44,185 bases of DNA. Source: Nitrospira sp. (lineage in GTDB: Bacteria; Nitrospirota; Nitrospiria; Nitrospirales; Nitrospiraceae). Under the pieces are notes generated by a model. It worked only from the letters and a program-made list of their open reading frames with translations. It searched no databases and was not told where the DNA came from. The stretch is taken from assembly GCA_024281365.1 (NCBI GenBank), contig JAMXAU010000006.1:1-44185 (forward strand). The letters run 5' to 3'. Shown here piece after piece: positions 25,903 through 37,223 of the stretch. The position numbers and the translations under genes were made by a program. Each line of letters starts with the position of its first letter. Position 1 is the first letter of the stretch.

Positions 25903-26133
25903 ATGGAAATTTATGAAACTGCTAAATTCATTAGCGAGAATAACGGCTGGCGAAAGGAGCAGCTGTTAAGCAAGGACACAATTGCAATTCCCGATTGAGA
26001 TAGATCAGCAAATCGACAGACCGCAGATAAATATTGTGAACAGATCGAAAAACTGCTGGACATCAATCCGAATACCAATGACCTCTCACAAAGGCTGATG
26101 CGGCTCAAGAGCTATTTCGAAGGGATAAGGTAA
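25903..26133 (+). pseudogene. Helical cytoplasmic tail fragment with in-frame stop
   Basis: 77 codons in one frame with a single TGA at 25996-25998. Before it: MEIYETAKFISENNGWRKEQ...; after it: KYCEQIEKLLDINPNTNDLS and LMRLKSYFEGIR, which look like real protein. Probably the C-terminal part of the preceding membrane protein, broken by a frameshift and a stop. Confidence 0.45.
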
Positions 26134-26449
26134 ATGCCCGCATCAATAGCCGTCCGGCGAGGTGCACAAGTTCATAAGCGACCCGTTGTCGGGTAATCTC
26201 TCTTTAAGCAGCTCTGAGCGTTTCTGCGAGCGAATCGCGGGGCTAGGCACCGTCAGGTGGCACGCAGTAGTCGTATGAAGAAGACCGAACTGCACGAAGC
26301 TGGCTTGGCGAAGCGACAAAGCCAGTAGGAGTAACTGCGAAGCGTACTGCGGTCGAGCCAAAGTGTCTAAGAAGAGTAGGGCCACCAGCGCTGATCAATT
26401 GGTTTGATTGGAAATTCTGCTATGAGCTGACTGCAGAAGGCTGGTGCCG
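26134..26449. other. Hairpin-rich non-coding block, unexplained
   Basis: About 316 nt with no convincing gene. Stems seen: ACCCG-TTGT-CGGGT (26181-26194) and CTGGCTT with AAGCCAG (26300-26325, loop about 12 nt). Related strings recur (AACTGCACGAAGC, AACTGCGAAGCG, TACTGCGG). Could be a structured RNA, a recombination site or a repeat family; I do not recognise it. Confidence 0.35.
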
Positions 26450-26629
26450 CTAATCCGCTTCCGGCTCCGAGCTGCCGTGCTGGTGGGAGACCTTATCTTC
26501 CTCGAAGAGGTCCGCCATTTCCTCAGCCATGATGGCATCATCGTCCTGAATGGCGAATACGGGGATTTCTTTTCTCACCTTGGGCTTTTCTTCCGGCGAG
26601 AGCTCCGGCTGTTTTGGCGTGTCACTCAT
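26450..26629 (-). CDS. Small acidic protein, hypothetical
   Basis: 59 residues from the ATG at 26629; an alternative start at 26644 adds five. Strongly charged: PKQPELSPEEKPKVRKEIPV, then acidic DDDAIMAEEMADLFEEDK and an acidic tail. No hydrophobic segment or domain recognised; it is probably largely disordered. On the same strand as the next gene (26669-27028), 40 nt downstream of it. Confidence 0.55.
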   Translation of the reverse strand: MSDTPKQPELSPEEKPKVRKEIPVFAIQDDDAIMAEEMADLFEEDKVSHQHGSSEPEAD

Positions 26630-26668
26630 AATCTCAGTATACACTAGTGCTGGGAAGTAGGAGCGGAT

Positions 26669-27028
26669 TTATTCAAAGGCCTCTAACGAGGATCTCTCGA
26701 CAAATTGTCGCTGACACCCCTGACAGGTGACAAAATAGTAGGCGTCCCGTACGGACAAGGTGGCTCGAAGGTCAAGATTCACACCCCGATGATTGCATGC
26801 GGTGCATGAAATCTCCTTTAAGCGAAACGGGATGTCAGGTTGTGTGCGGAGATAGAATTCCATGTCGGTATAGACGGGGAACGTGTAAAAACACTTCTTA
26901 CAGATGCCTCGCCAGTCGCCGTCAGCCCCCATGAAACGTTCATCGATGGCAAAACTCGATTGTTTGCAGATGGCGCAGGGAACTGTGTTCAGCCGGCGTT
27001 CCACTTCTTGCTGAGTGAGCGTGACCAT
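26669..27028 (-). CDS. Zinc-ribbon-like protein, hypothetical
   Basis: 119 residues from the ATG at 27028 (MVTLTQQEVERRLNTVPCAI). Four CxxC-type pairs (CAICK, CKKC, CTAC, CQGC) give two probable zinc ribbons: residues about 18-50 and 74-107. No catalytic motif was recognised. Divergent from the phosphatase gene at 27129. Confidence 0.65.
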   Translation of the reverse strand: MVTLTQQEVERRLNTVPCAICKQSSFAIDERFMGADGDWRGICKKCFYTFPVYTDMEFYLRTQPDIPFRLKEISCTACNHRGVNLDLRATLSVRDAYYFVTCQGCQRQFVERSSLEAFE

Positions 27029-27128
27029 TGGGAGAGTATAACGGGCGAGGAAAAGGAATCGCAACTGGTGCGGCAGTACCGGTGAGAATGCTTGACGCTT
27101 CTCCGGGGCACGTTATACTCACAATGCC

Positions 27129-27560
27129 ATGCACATGATTACGGACCAGTTGTTGGTCGGGAACATTGACGATGCACAGCAACCACCGGCGGTCGTCGGG
27201 ACTCTGTTGCTGGTGGCCGAAGAGGTGGCCGTCACCCCTGCCCCCTGGATGGATTACCGCCACATTCCCTTTCGAGAGTTTGCTAAGGCCGATCCTGCAA
27301 AGTTGTTGGAAGCGGTGCAATGGCTTGAGTCGCGGGCACCGACCGAGCGAAAACTGGTCTGTTGCCGTGCCGGCATGGGGCGATCGGTTTCCGTCGTCAT
27401 GGCGTACCTCTGTTGTGTGGAAGGGAAATCATACAACGAAGTCCTGAAACTCGTCATGATACGGCATCCAGGTGCCATGCCGCTGCCGAATCTACAGGTC
27501 GCCATCGAGCAGGTTCCTCAACTCCGCCGTTCCAAGGCGTCCTGCCAGGCTGGTTCGTAA
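27129..27560 (+). CDS. Dual-specificity-type protein phosphatase
   Basis: 143 residues. The Cys-x5-Arg phosphatase loop is seen in LVCCRAGMGRSVSVVMAYLC; the residue before the nucleophile is Cys instead of the usual His. The general-acid region may be PWMDYRHIPFREF. Size and layout fit a small DSP/PTP-like enzyme acting on phosphoproteins or other phosphates; the substrate is unknown. ATG at 27129; the ATG at 27124 hits a stop after four codons. Confidence 0.8.
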   Translation: MHMITDQLLVGNIDDAQQPPAVVGTLLLVAEEVAVTPAPWMDYRHIPFREFAKADPAKLLEAVQWLESRAPTERKLVCCRAGMGRSVSVVMAYLCCVEGKSYNEVLKLVMIRHPGAMPLPNLQVAIEQVPQLRRSKASCQAGS

Positions 27561-27650
27561 CGCGATTCTCGATTTCGTCGCCCAGTCTTGCCTTTCCCTC
27601 CCTCTCGTGGCTTAATGCCGCACATTTTCAGCTCAGAACGCGGTTATAGA

Positions 27651-28490
27651 ATGCCTGAACTTCCCGAAGCCGAAGTCGTCGTTCGACAAATCCGCGCGCG
27701 TCTACTCGGCGCACAGGTGACCGATGTGTGGATCGGACGAGCGGATATTGTTCGAGAGGGCTATGACACCGCGTCGTGGTATTGCGGTGCGGCCCTACAG
27801 TCCGTTGAACGGTTCGGAAAAAGTGTTGCCTTGGGATTTGTGAACAGTCGAGCTTGTCGCTATGTCGTGGCCGAGTTGGGGATGACTGGACTCCTCCTGT
27901 TCCAATCGACACCGACAAAACATCCACAGCATGTTCATGTGAGATTGTTGTTCAAAGGAGGTCATGAACCAGAACTACGGTATTGGAATCCCCGCAGATT
28001 CGGACGCCTCTCGCTGTTGGATAAAGCCGGACTGGATCGCTATCGCACTCGCCGATTTGGGATGGACCCATTGGCTACATCTCAGCAGGACTTTGTGCGA
28101 CTCTTACAGGAGCGCCGTGGGCGGCTCAAAACCCTCTTGATGCATCAACAAGTCATTGCCGGTATCGGGAATATCTATGCGAACGAGATTCTCTTTCGGG
28201 CTGGTCTCCACCCGAATCGCCAGGTTAGGCAGGTGTCGGTGCGCAATCTCGTAACGCTCTATGCAATCATGCGGGAGATCCTGGATGATGCCATCAGGCA
28301 TGGAGGATCGAGCGTGCGAGACTTTTTTGCTCCTGACGGGAGCGAGGGGCAATACAAGCGGCGGCATCTGGTCTATGGGAAAGAGGGACAACCCTGCCCG
28401 AATCGATGTGGTGGAGTGATTCAACGGCTTCGGGGCGAACGAAGCTCATATTTTTGCCCCCACTGTCAGGCCATGCGATCGAAACAATAA
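27651..28490 (+). CDS. mutM: Formamidopyrimidine-DNA glycosylase
   Basis: 279 residues from the ATG at 27651, which alone gives the obligatory N-terminus MPELPEAEVVVRQ (Pro2 nucleophile, Glu3). Removes oxidised purines and nicks abasic sites. Other motifs: GNIYANEILFRAGLHP (helix-two-turn-helix), GGSSVRDFFAPDGSEGQY and a C-terminal zinc finger CPNRCGG...CPHCQ. Could also be read as a nei-type enzyme, but MPELPE and the zinc finger favour Fpg. Confidence 0.95.
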   Translation: MPELPEAEVVVRQIRARLLGAQVTDVWIGRADIVREGYDTASWYCGAALQSVERFGKSVALGFVNSRACRYVVAELGMTGLLLFQSTPTKHPQHVHVRLLFKGGHEPELRYWNPRRFGRLSLLDKAGLDRYRTRRFGMDPLATSQQDFVRLLQERRGRLKTLLMHQQVIAGIGNIYANEILFRAGLHPNRQVRQVSVRNLVTLYAIMREILDDAIRHGGSSVRDFFAPDGSEGQYKRRHLVYGKEGQPCPNRCGGVIQRLRGERSSYFCPHCQAMRSKQ

Positions 28491-28668
28491 TCATGGTTCA
28501 TGAAATGTATTATATTTTGGACGTTTAGGAGAATATCTGGCGAAAGGTCTTCTGCTAGGTCTTTTGATCCTCTCTCTATTAGTTCCTCTGGCGTCTTGAG
28601 TCATCCTGTCAGTTTCAGCTAAAATCCCGCTCCCCTATTTGCCTGAGTTACTACGAAGGAGAATTCGC
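28491..28668. other. aclB upstream region with a short signal-peptide-like frame
   Basis: After AGGAG (28527-28531), a CTG-initiated frame (28537-28599) would give LAKGLLLGLLILSLLVPLAS then TGA. It resembles a lipoprotein signal whose lipobox Cys codon (TGC/TGT) has become a stop. A TATATT at 28511-28516 may be a -10 but has no clear -35. GAAGGAG precedes aclB. Confidence 0.3.
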
Positions 28669-29865
28669 ATGGCTAAGGTGTTGGAAGGCCCCGGCATGGG
28701 GCTGATGAAGAAGTGGGGGATTCACGTCCCCAACTATGTCGTCGTCACGTCCGTTGACGAACTGACCAAGCTCGGACAAGCCAATGATTGGATGAAGACC
28801 TCGAAGTTAGTGGCAAAGGCGCACGAGGCGCTCGGCTCACGCTTTAAGCTCGGTCTGGTCAAGGTTGGTTTGGATCTGAACGGCGCAATTGCTGCAACCA
28901 AGGAAATGATCGGTCGTCAAGTCGGCAGCATCACCGTGTCGCAGGTCATTGTGTCGGAGATGGTCCCACATAAAGAGGAATACTATTGTGCGGTGAAGTC
29001 GACCCGCGAAGGCAGCGAGATTCTTGTCGCCAATTGCGGTGGGATCGAGGTCGAGTCGAACTGGGACCGGGTGAAACGCCTCTGCTTGGAAGTCGGGCAG
29101 GCTCCCTCAGCGGGTCAACTCGAAAAACTTTCGAAAGATGCCGGTTTTACGGGCCCACTCGCGAAAAAGATGGCCGACTTCGCCGGCAAGATGTTCACCT
29201 GTTTCGACAGCGAAGATGCGCAGTATCTTGAGGTGAATCCCGTCGTGACACGCGAGAGCGATGGCGAATTGGTCGCGCTCGATGCGGTGACGTTGCTGGA
29301 CGGTGACGCCAAGTTCCGCCATCCGGATTGGAACTTTCAATTCGCCGCGGAGTTCGGCCGTTCCTACAGCAAAGATGAAATGGAAGTCATGGCGGTCGAC
29401 AGCAAGATCAAGGGGTCCGTCAAGTTCATCGAGATTCCGGGTGGTGACACAGCCATGCTGCCGGCAGGCGGCGGCGCAAGTGTCTACTATTCTGATGCGG
29501 TTGTGGCACGAGGCGGCAAGCTGGCGAACTATGCCGAGTATTCCGGTGATCCGCCGGATTGGGCCGTGGAAGTATTGACGGAAAAAGTCTGTTCGTTGCC
29601 CGGTATCAAGAACATCATCGTCGGTGGTGCGATCGCGAATTTTACCGACGTCAAGAAGACCTTCGGCGGCATCATCAACGGATTCCGCAAAGCGAAGGGC
29701 GACGGCAAGTTAAAGGGCGTGAAGATCTGGGTGCGCCGCGGCGGGCCGCGTGAGAAGGAAGGTCTCGATGCGATGCGCGCACTGAAGGACGAGGGCTTCG
29801 ACATCAACGTCTTCGACCGCAACACTCCGCTGACGGACATCGTCGACAAAGCGTTACAGAAGTAA
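28669..29865 (+). CDS. aclB: ATP-citrate lyase, small subunit
   Basis: 398 residues, the same length as remembered for Chlorobium AclB. Homologous to succinyl-CoA synthetase beta/ATP-grasp: MAKVLEGPGMGLMKKWGIHV, YCAVKSTREGSEILVANCGG, AQYLEVNPVVTRESDGELVA and IIVGGAIANFTDVKKTFGGI. With AclA it cleaves citrate with CoA and ATP to acetyl-CoA and oxaloacetate, the hallmark step of the reductive TCA cycle. The ATG at 28669 follows GAAGGAG; an upstream start at 28639 adds unconserved residues. The aclB-aclA order is as in green sulfur bacteria. Confidence 0.93.
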   Translation: MAKVLEGPGMGLMKKWGIHVPNYVVVTSVDELTKLGQANDWMKTSKLVAKAHEALGSRFKLGLVKVGLDLNGAIAATKEMIGRQVGSITVSQVIVSEMVPHKEEYYCAVKSTREGSEILVANCGGIEVESNWDRVKRLCLEVGQAPSAGQLEKLSKDAGFTGPLAKKMADFAGKMFTCFDSEDAQYLEVNPVVTRESDGELVALDAVTLLDGDAKFRHPDWNFQFAAEFGRSYSKDEMEVMAVDSKIKGSVKFIEIPGGDTAMLPAGGGASVYYSDAVVARGGKLANYAEYSGDPPDWAVEVLTEKVCSLPGIKNIIVGGAIANFTDVKKTFGGIINGFRKAKGDGKLKGVKIWVRRGGPREKEGLDAMRALKDEGFDINVFDRNTPLTDIVDKALQK

Positions 29866-29869
29866 CGAG

Positions 29870-29935
29870 CTATCAGCTATTAGCCATCAGCTGTCGGCTG
29901 AATGCTGACCGCTGGAGGCTTCACTGTTGGAGGAC
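29870..29935. repeat. Degenerate AGC(C/T)ATCAGC-type repeats in the aclB-aclA gap
   Basis: AGCTATCAGCTATTAGCCATCAGCTGTCGGCTGAATGCTGA: tandem 7-8 nt words with GCT/AGC dyads, able to fold, ending just before the aclA ribosome binding site (GGAGGA). Confidence 0.55.
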
Positions 29936-29940
29936 TTTCG

Positions 29941-31761
29941 ATGAGTATTCTGGCCAATAAAGACACCCGCGTGGTGATTCAGGGTGGAGCCGCCGGTGTC
30001 AATGCAGCCCGCCGCATGGCGGAGTTCTGTTACCTAATTAAACGCCCCCTCACGGTCGAGGCGTTCGTCTATCCGCCCGATGCCGGCAAGACCAATGAAG
30101 TGCCGTACGGCAGCGGGTTGATTGCGATCCCCATCTACAAGACGATCGCCGAAGCGACGAAGAATCATCCCGCCATCAATACCAGCCTTGTCTACATCGG
30201 TGCCGATCGCGCCATGAAGGGTGGGATGGAAGCGTTGGATGATCCGAACATCAAGGTCGTCTCCATGATCACCGAGGGTGTTCCGGAAAAGGACGCCAAA
30301 CTGCTTGGGGCGCATGCGCGCAAGCTCGGTAAGGTGTTCAACGGGCCATCCTCGATCGGGATCATCTCGGCCGGGGCTTGCCGGTTGGGCGTCATCGGTG
30401 GCGCGTTCGACAACCTCGTGCTCTCGAAGTTGTATCGTGAAGGCTCTTTCGGCGTGATTACAAAGTCAGGCGGCCTCTCGAACGAAATTATCTGGATCTG
30501 CTCACAATTTGCCGATGGCATCACGACGGCCATTGGTATCGGTGGCGATGCCTACCCCGGCACCGACTATGTGAGCTACCTTGAAATGTTTGAAAACGAT
30601 CCGCAGACCAAGGCGGTCGTCATCGTCGGTGAGATGGGTGGAGACCTCGAAGAGCGGGCCGCTGAGTGGTATGGAGCCAAGAAGCGACGCGTCAAGTTGA
30701 TCGGCGTGGTTTCGGGCTTCTGTCAGGAGAGCTTGCCGAAGGGCATGAAGTTCGGTCATGCCGGTGCCAAGGAAGGGATGAAAGGCGAGGGATCGGCACG
30801 ATCCAAGTCGGACGCGCTCAAAAAATCAGGGGCCATCGTCCCGCCGACGTTCGGAGCCTTGGGGCCGGCCATCAAGGAAACCTATCAAGAGCTGCTCAAG
30901 TCCGGTCAGGTGAAGGAGCCGGTGGAGCCTGCGGTACTGCCGAGGTTGCCGAAGTCGGTCGAAGAGGCGATGAAGGCAGACGAAGTGATGGTGGCTCCGT
31001 TGATCCGAACCACGATCAGCGACGACCGTGGCGATGAGCCATGCTATGTCGGGTATCCAGCCTCAGAGCTTATCAACAAGGGATACGAGATACCTCACGT
31101 CATCGGTCTGCTCTGGGACAAGCGCCTCATTTCGAAGCAGGAAGCGGAAATCATCAAGCGCATCATGATGCTTTCGGCGGATCACGGGCCTTGCGTCAGC
31201 GGAGCTTACGCGACGATCCTCGCAGCCTGCGCCGGAATCGGCCTGTCTCAAGCAGTCGCGGCCGGGCTCATCATGATCGGTCCGCGCTTCGGCGGCGCAG
31301 TGACGGACGCCGGGCGTTGGTTCAAGTATGCCGTTGACAATAAAATGAATGTCGATGAGTTTCTGGCCTACATGAAGAAGAACGTAGGGCCAGTGCCGGG
31401 AATCGGCCACCGAGTGAAGAGCTTGCGCAATCCGGACAAGCGGGTCAAGGAACTTGTGGGTTATGTGAAGAGCTTGGATATCAAAACGCCGTGCCTCGAC
31501 TTCGCCTTGGCGGTGGAGCAGGTCACGGCAGTCAAGAAGGATAACTTGATTTTAAACGTGGACGGCACGATGGCAGCGGTTCTGGTCGACATGGGCTTCC
31601 CTGTCGACAGTTTGAACGGCTTCTTTATCTTGTCGCGCACGATCGGATTGATCGGCCACTGGGTCGATCAGAAGCGGCAGGACAGTCGCCTGATCCGACT
31701 GTTCGACTATCTGGTGAACTACGCGGCACCCAAGCGTCGGGAAGTGCCGCCCTTGAAATAG
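29941..31761 (+). CDS. aclA: ATP-citrate lyase, large subunit
   Basis: 606 residues from the ATG at 29941 (upstream in-frame start at 29902 is in the repeat block). N-terminal SucD-like CoA-binding half: TRVVIQGGAAGVNAARRM, PSSIGIISAGACRLGVIGGA and the phospho-His in KFGHAGAKEGMKGEG (about residue 273). C-terminal citrate-synthase-like half: SADHGPCVSGAYATILAACA, GGAVTDAGRWFKYAVDNKM and GIGHRVKSLRNPDKRVKELV. GGAGGA precedes the start. Together with AclB it forms the citrate-cleaving enzyme. Confidence 0.94.
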   Translation: MSILANKDTRVVIQGGAAGVNAARRMAEFCYLIKRPLTVEAFVYPPDAGKTNEVPYGSGLIAIPIYKTIAEATKNHPAINTSLVYIGADRAMKGGMEALDDPNIKVVSMITEGVPEKDAKLLGAHARKLGKVFNGPSSIGIISAGACRLGVIGGAFDNLVLSKLYREGSFGVITKSGGLSNEIIWICSQFADGITTAIGIGGDAYPGTDYVSYLEMFENDPQTKAVVIVGEMGGDLEERAAEWYGAKKRRVKLIGVVSGFCQESLPKGMKFGHAGAKEGMKGEGSARSKSDALKKSGAIVPPTFGALGPAIKETYQELLKSGQVKEPVEPAVLPRLPKSVEEAMKADEVMVAPLIRTTISDDRGDEPCYVGYPASELINKGYEIPHVIGLLWDKRLISKQEAEIIKRIMMLSADHGPCVSGAYATILAACAGIGLSQAVAAGLIMIGPRFGGAVTDAGRWFKYAVDNKMNVDEFLAYMKKNVGPVPGIGHRVKSLRNPDKRVKELVGYVKSLDIKTPCLDFALAVEQVTAVKKDNLILNVDGTMAAVLVDMGFPVDSLNGFFILSRTIGLIGHWVDQKRQDSRLIRLFDYLVNYAAPKRREVPPLK

Positions 31762-31838
31762 TGCTGAGTAACCAGTGCTGAGTTCTGAGTGTAGGGTCTT
31801 CGTCCGGCACTCAGCACCCAGCACTCAGAACTGTAAGG
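31762..31838. repeat. Palindrome of GCTGAGT words in the aclA-acn gap
   Basis: AGTTCTGAGTG pairs perfectly with CACTCAGAACT, with additional GTGCTGAGT/CACTCAGCAC pairs and a centre of TAGGGTCTTCGTCCG. The block ends right before GTAAGGAG, the acn ribosome binding site. Confidence 0.65.
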
Positions 31839-31848
31839 AGCTACTCCC

Positions 31849-34097
31849 ATGTCCATGGATCTCGCGAAAAATCTTTATGCCAAGATGCCGGCAGTCTTCG
31901 AGAAGGCCAGAAAGCAATTCGGCCGACCGCTGACGCTGGCTGATAAAATTCTCGTTTCACACGCCGACAACTTCGATACCCAGAATTGGGAGCGGGGGAA
32001 GGCCATGCTGGCGCTGCGTCCCGATCGCGTGGCGATGCAAGATGCCACGGCCCAGATGGCCGTGCTGCAGTTCATGCAGGCCAACAAGAAGAAGGCCGCG
32101 GTTCCCAGCACGATCCATTGCGACCATCTGATTCGTGCGGAAATGGGGTCCGAGAAGGACCTGACGCGCGCCTTGGATGAGAACAGGGAAGTCTATAACT
32201 TCCTGGCTTCTGCGGCGAAGAAGTACGGCATCGGATTCTGGAAGCCGGGTGCTGGCATCATTCACCAAGTCGTACTGGAAAATTATGCGTTCCCTGGCTG
32301 CTTGATCATCGGGACCGATTCACACACACCGAACGGCGGTGGGTTGGGTGGCTTAGCGATCGGTGTCGGCGGGGCGGATGCCGGCGAAGTGATGGCCGGT
32401 TTGCCGTGGGAAGTGCTCCATCCGAAATTGATCGGGGTGAAGCTGACGGGCAAGTTGAGCGGATGGGCGTCTGCAAAGGATGTGATTCTTTATCTCTGCG
32501 GCCTACTGACGGTGAAGGGTGGAACCAATAAGATCGTTGAATACTTTGGACCTGGCGCTGAAACAATCAGTGCCACCGGCAAAGGTACGATTTGCAACAT
32601 GGGCGCGGAACTGGGTGCGACCACATCAGTGTTCCCATTCGATCAGAAGATGGTCGACTATATGACCATTACGGATCGGGCAGATCTGGCAAAGTTGGCC
32701 CAGGCAAACAAGGCCTTGTTGACGGCTGATCCAGAGGTGATGCAAGCTCCAGAAAAGTATTACGATCAGATCGTTGAAATCGATCTTTCGAAGCTTGAAC
32801 CCCATGTGGTGGGACCTCACACGCCGGACCTTGCCAGGCCGATTTCCAAGCTGAAAGCCGAAGCGCAAGAAAAGGGGTATCCCGTTGAACTGAAGGCAGC
32901 TTTGATCGGGAGCTGTACCAATTCGTCTTACGAAGATATCAGCCGATCTGCCCATGTGGCACAGCAGGCCTTGAAGGCTGGTTTGAAGGCGAAGGCCTCG
33001 TTCCTCATTTCTCCCGGATCAGAGCGTATCTATCACACCATGAAGCGTGATGGGTTCTTGGAGACCTTCGAGAAGCTCGGCGGACAGTACTCGTCGAATT
33101 CTGCGGCCCCGGGCATCGGCCAGTGGAAGCGTGCGGATGGGGTGAAGGGCAAGGCCGACTCGATCGTCAGCTCTTTCAACCGGAACTTCCAGGACGGAAC
33201 GCATGGATCAGCGAAACCCTTTCGGTCCGGCAAGTCCGGAAAGCGGTGGTGACGGCCTACGCGATCACCGGCGATCTTGGTTTCGATCCAGTCAATCAAC
33301 CGGATGAGGTGCCGACGGCAAGGAATTCAAACTCCAGGCCCCTATCGGTGAAGAGTTACCGGCCAAGGGTTCGCGAAGGGTGAAGAGGGTTACGTGGCAC
33401 CGGCTGACAATGGCGAAGGACTCACCGTTGATCTTCCACCGACGAGCGAACGGTTGAACTTGCAGCCATTTCCGAAGTGGGACGGTAAAGTATTCCGAGA
33501 AGCTGCCGCTCAGAATCAAGACCAAGGGCAAGACCACGACCGATCATATTTCACCGGCCGGTCCCTGGCTCAAATTCCGAGGCCACCTGGACAAGATCAG
33601 TGACAACAGGATCCTCGGCGCCAACAGCGCGTTTTTGTCCGAGCCGGGCAAGGGCACGAACGTGTTGACCGGTGAGTCGAACCTGACGCATCGCGCAGAT
33701 TGCCCGCGCCTACAAGGCACAGGGCATCGGGTCAATCGTGGTCGGCGACGAAAACTACGGCGAGGGCAGCAGCCGGGAGCATGCGGCGATGTCGCCTCGC
33801 TTCTTGAACGTGCGCGCGCGGTCATCACGAAGAGCTTCGCGCGCATTCATGAGACCAATTTGAAAAAACAAGGGATCTTGGCGTTGACCTTCGCTGATCC
33901 GAAGGACTACGAGAAGATCGAGCAGCAGGACCGCATCAGTGTGACGGGGCTGAACAGTCTGGCTCCTGGCAAGCCGGTGCAGGTAACGATTCATAAAGCG
34001 GATGGCAACGCGCTCACCATTCAGGCGAACCACAGCATCACGGCGCAGCAGATCGCGTGGTTCAAAGGCGGGTTCGGCGCTCAATGCGTTGAACTAA
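31849..34097 (+). pseudogene. acnA: Aconitate hydratase, frameshifted after about 33090
   Basis: The first 415 or so codons are a clean mitochondrial-type aconitase: [29 protein letters not shown] and [20 protein letters not shown] (first cluster Cys). At 33098-33117 the expected NACGPCIGQW reads [10 protein letters not shown], but TGC GGC CCC is present one base out of frame. From about 33190 the conserved sequence moves through several frames: [89 protein letters not shown] and [20 protein letters not shown] to TAA at 34097. About 750 codons in total, the normal length. Interconverts citrate and isocitrate in the cycle. Confidence 0.85.
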
Positions 34098-36348
<2,251 letters not shown>

Positions 36349-36352
36349 CGAC

Positions 36353-36428
36353 CGTTAGGGGTAAGCCGTTAGGCGTGAGGGGAGCGTTCCTTCACCCCCA
36401 CCTTACGCCTTACGTTTCACGCCTCACG
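36353..36428. repeat. Palindrome of CGTTAGG/CGTGAGG words in the icd-frdB gap
   Basis: GTTAGGCGTGAGGGG on the left, CCCCACCTTACGCCTTACG and CACGCCTCACGG on the right. Degenerate heptamers arranged as a large imperfect hairpin ending in GGAGG before frdB. Confidence 0.6.
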
Positions 36429-36436
36429 GAGGAATC

Positions 36437-37150
36437 ATGGCTCAAGAATTAAACGAAAATGTGATCGATCAGCCCGAGGTGATGAAGCCTCGGATGGTCA
36501 CGATCGAGATCGCCGGCAAGAAAGTGGACGTGCCGGAGGGGATTACTGTCGTCCGTGCCATGTGGTACGCAGGGATCGATGTCGTGCGTGGCGTCGGTTG
36601 TCTGGGGGGATTCTGCGGGGCCTGTGCCACCTACTACCGGACGAAAGATGATCCGAAGGTCCGAACCTGTCTCGCCTGTCAGATGGCGGTACAGGACGGC
36701 ATGTCGTTTACGATGATGCCGCCGTTTCCGGCCCGAAAGGCCACCTACGAAATTCAGAAGCTCCAAGACCCGAAACAAGATCTGTTCAATCTCTATCCGG
36801 AAGCTCCGCTGTGCCGAAATTGCAATGCCTGCACCGAAGCCTGCCCGCAGAAAATCGATGTGCGGGAAGGAGTCTGGAAGGCTGTTTTCGGTGACTTTAA
36901 GAGCGTCTCCGAGATGTTCATGGATTGTGTCATGTGCGGGATGTGTACGCCGGTCTGCATTGCCGACATTGCGCCGAATCTCGTGGCCCTCTATGTCAGC
37001 CGTGCGCAGGGCGCACATTTTACTGACAAGCCGGTCGGGCTCGATACCAGGATCAAAGAGATTCAGGACGACATCTATAAGGACGAATGGGCCAAGATTC
37101 TGAAGATGAATGAGAAAGAACTGGCCGAACATTGTGCGACGGTGAAATAG
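36437..37150 (+). CDS. frdB: Fumarate reductase/succinate dehydrogenase iron-sulfur subunit
   Basis: 237 residues. N-terminal ferredoxin fold with 2Fe-2S Cys in GCLGGFCGACATYYR and VRTCLAC; C-terminal cluster motifs CRNCNACTEACP and CVMCGMCTPVC. Transfers electrons to or from FrdA; in the rTCA cycle it works as fumarate reductase. The second motif is C-x2-C-x2-C-x3-C and lacks the [3Fe-4S] pattern plus quinone-site residues of standard SdhB. No membrane-anchor gene follows. Partner is frdA, 73 nt downstream. Confidence 0.82.
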   Translation: MAQELNENVIDQPEVMKPRMVTIEIAGKKVDVPEGITVVRAMWYAGIDVVRGVGCLGGFCGACATYYRTKDDPKVRTCLACQMAVQDGMSFTMMPPFPARKATYEIQKLQDPKQDLFNLYPEAPLCRNCNACTEACPQKIDVREGVWKAVFGDFKSVSEMFMDCVMCGMCTPVCIADIAPNLVALYVSRAQGAHFTDKPVGLDTRIKEIQDDIYKDEWAKILKMNEKELAEHCATVK

Positions 37151-37215
37151 CCACCAGGCAATCAGCCATCAGCTCTCAGCTTCTGAGAGGCGGTTGCTGA
37201 ACGCTGGTAGCTGAA
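37151..37215. repeat. AGCCATCAGC/GCTGAGAGC-type repeats in the frdB-frdA gap
   Basis: AATCAGCCATCAGCTCTCAGC followed by GCTGAACGCTGGTAGCTGAAAGCT: degenerate words with inverted symmetry around CTTCTGAGAGGCGG, ending a few nt before the frdA start. Confidence 0.55.
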
Positions 37216-37223
37216 AGCTAGGC

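Noticed and set aside
25996-25998. In-frame TGA as a selenocysteine codon
   Set aside because: No hairpin resembling a bacterial SECIS follows directly and the surrounding gene is already broken upstream; a nonsense change is simpler.
26143-26385. Minus-strand frame of 80 codons, leucine-rich N-terminus
   Set aside because: No ribosome binding site, sequence dominated by the hairpin block; not convincing as protein, so the block is described as non-coding.
33090-33850. Programmed frameshifting in the aconitase gene
   Set aside because: Several shifts in both directions without a slippery heptamer or downstream pseudoknot; errors or decay explain it better.
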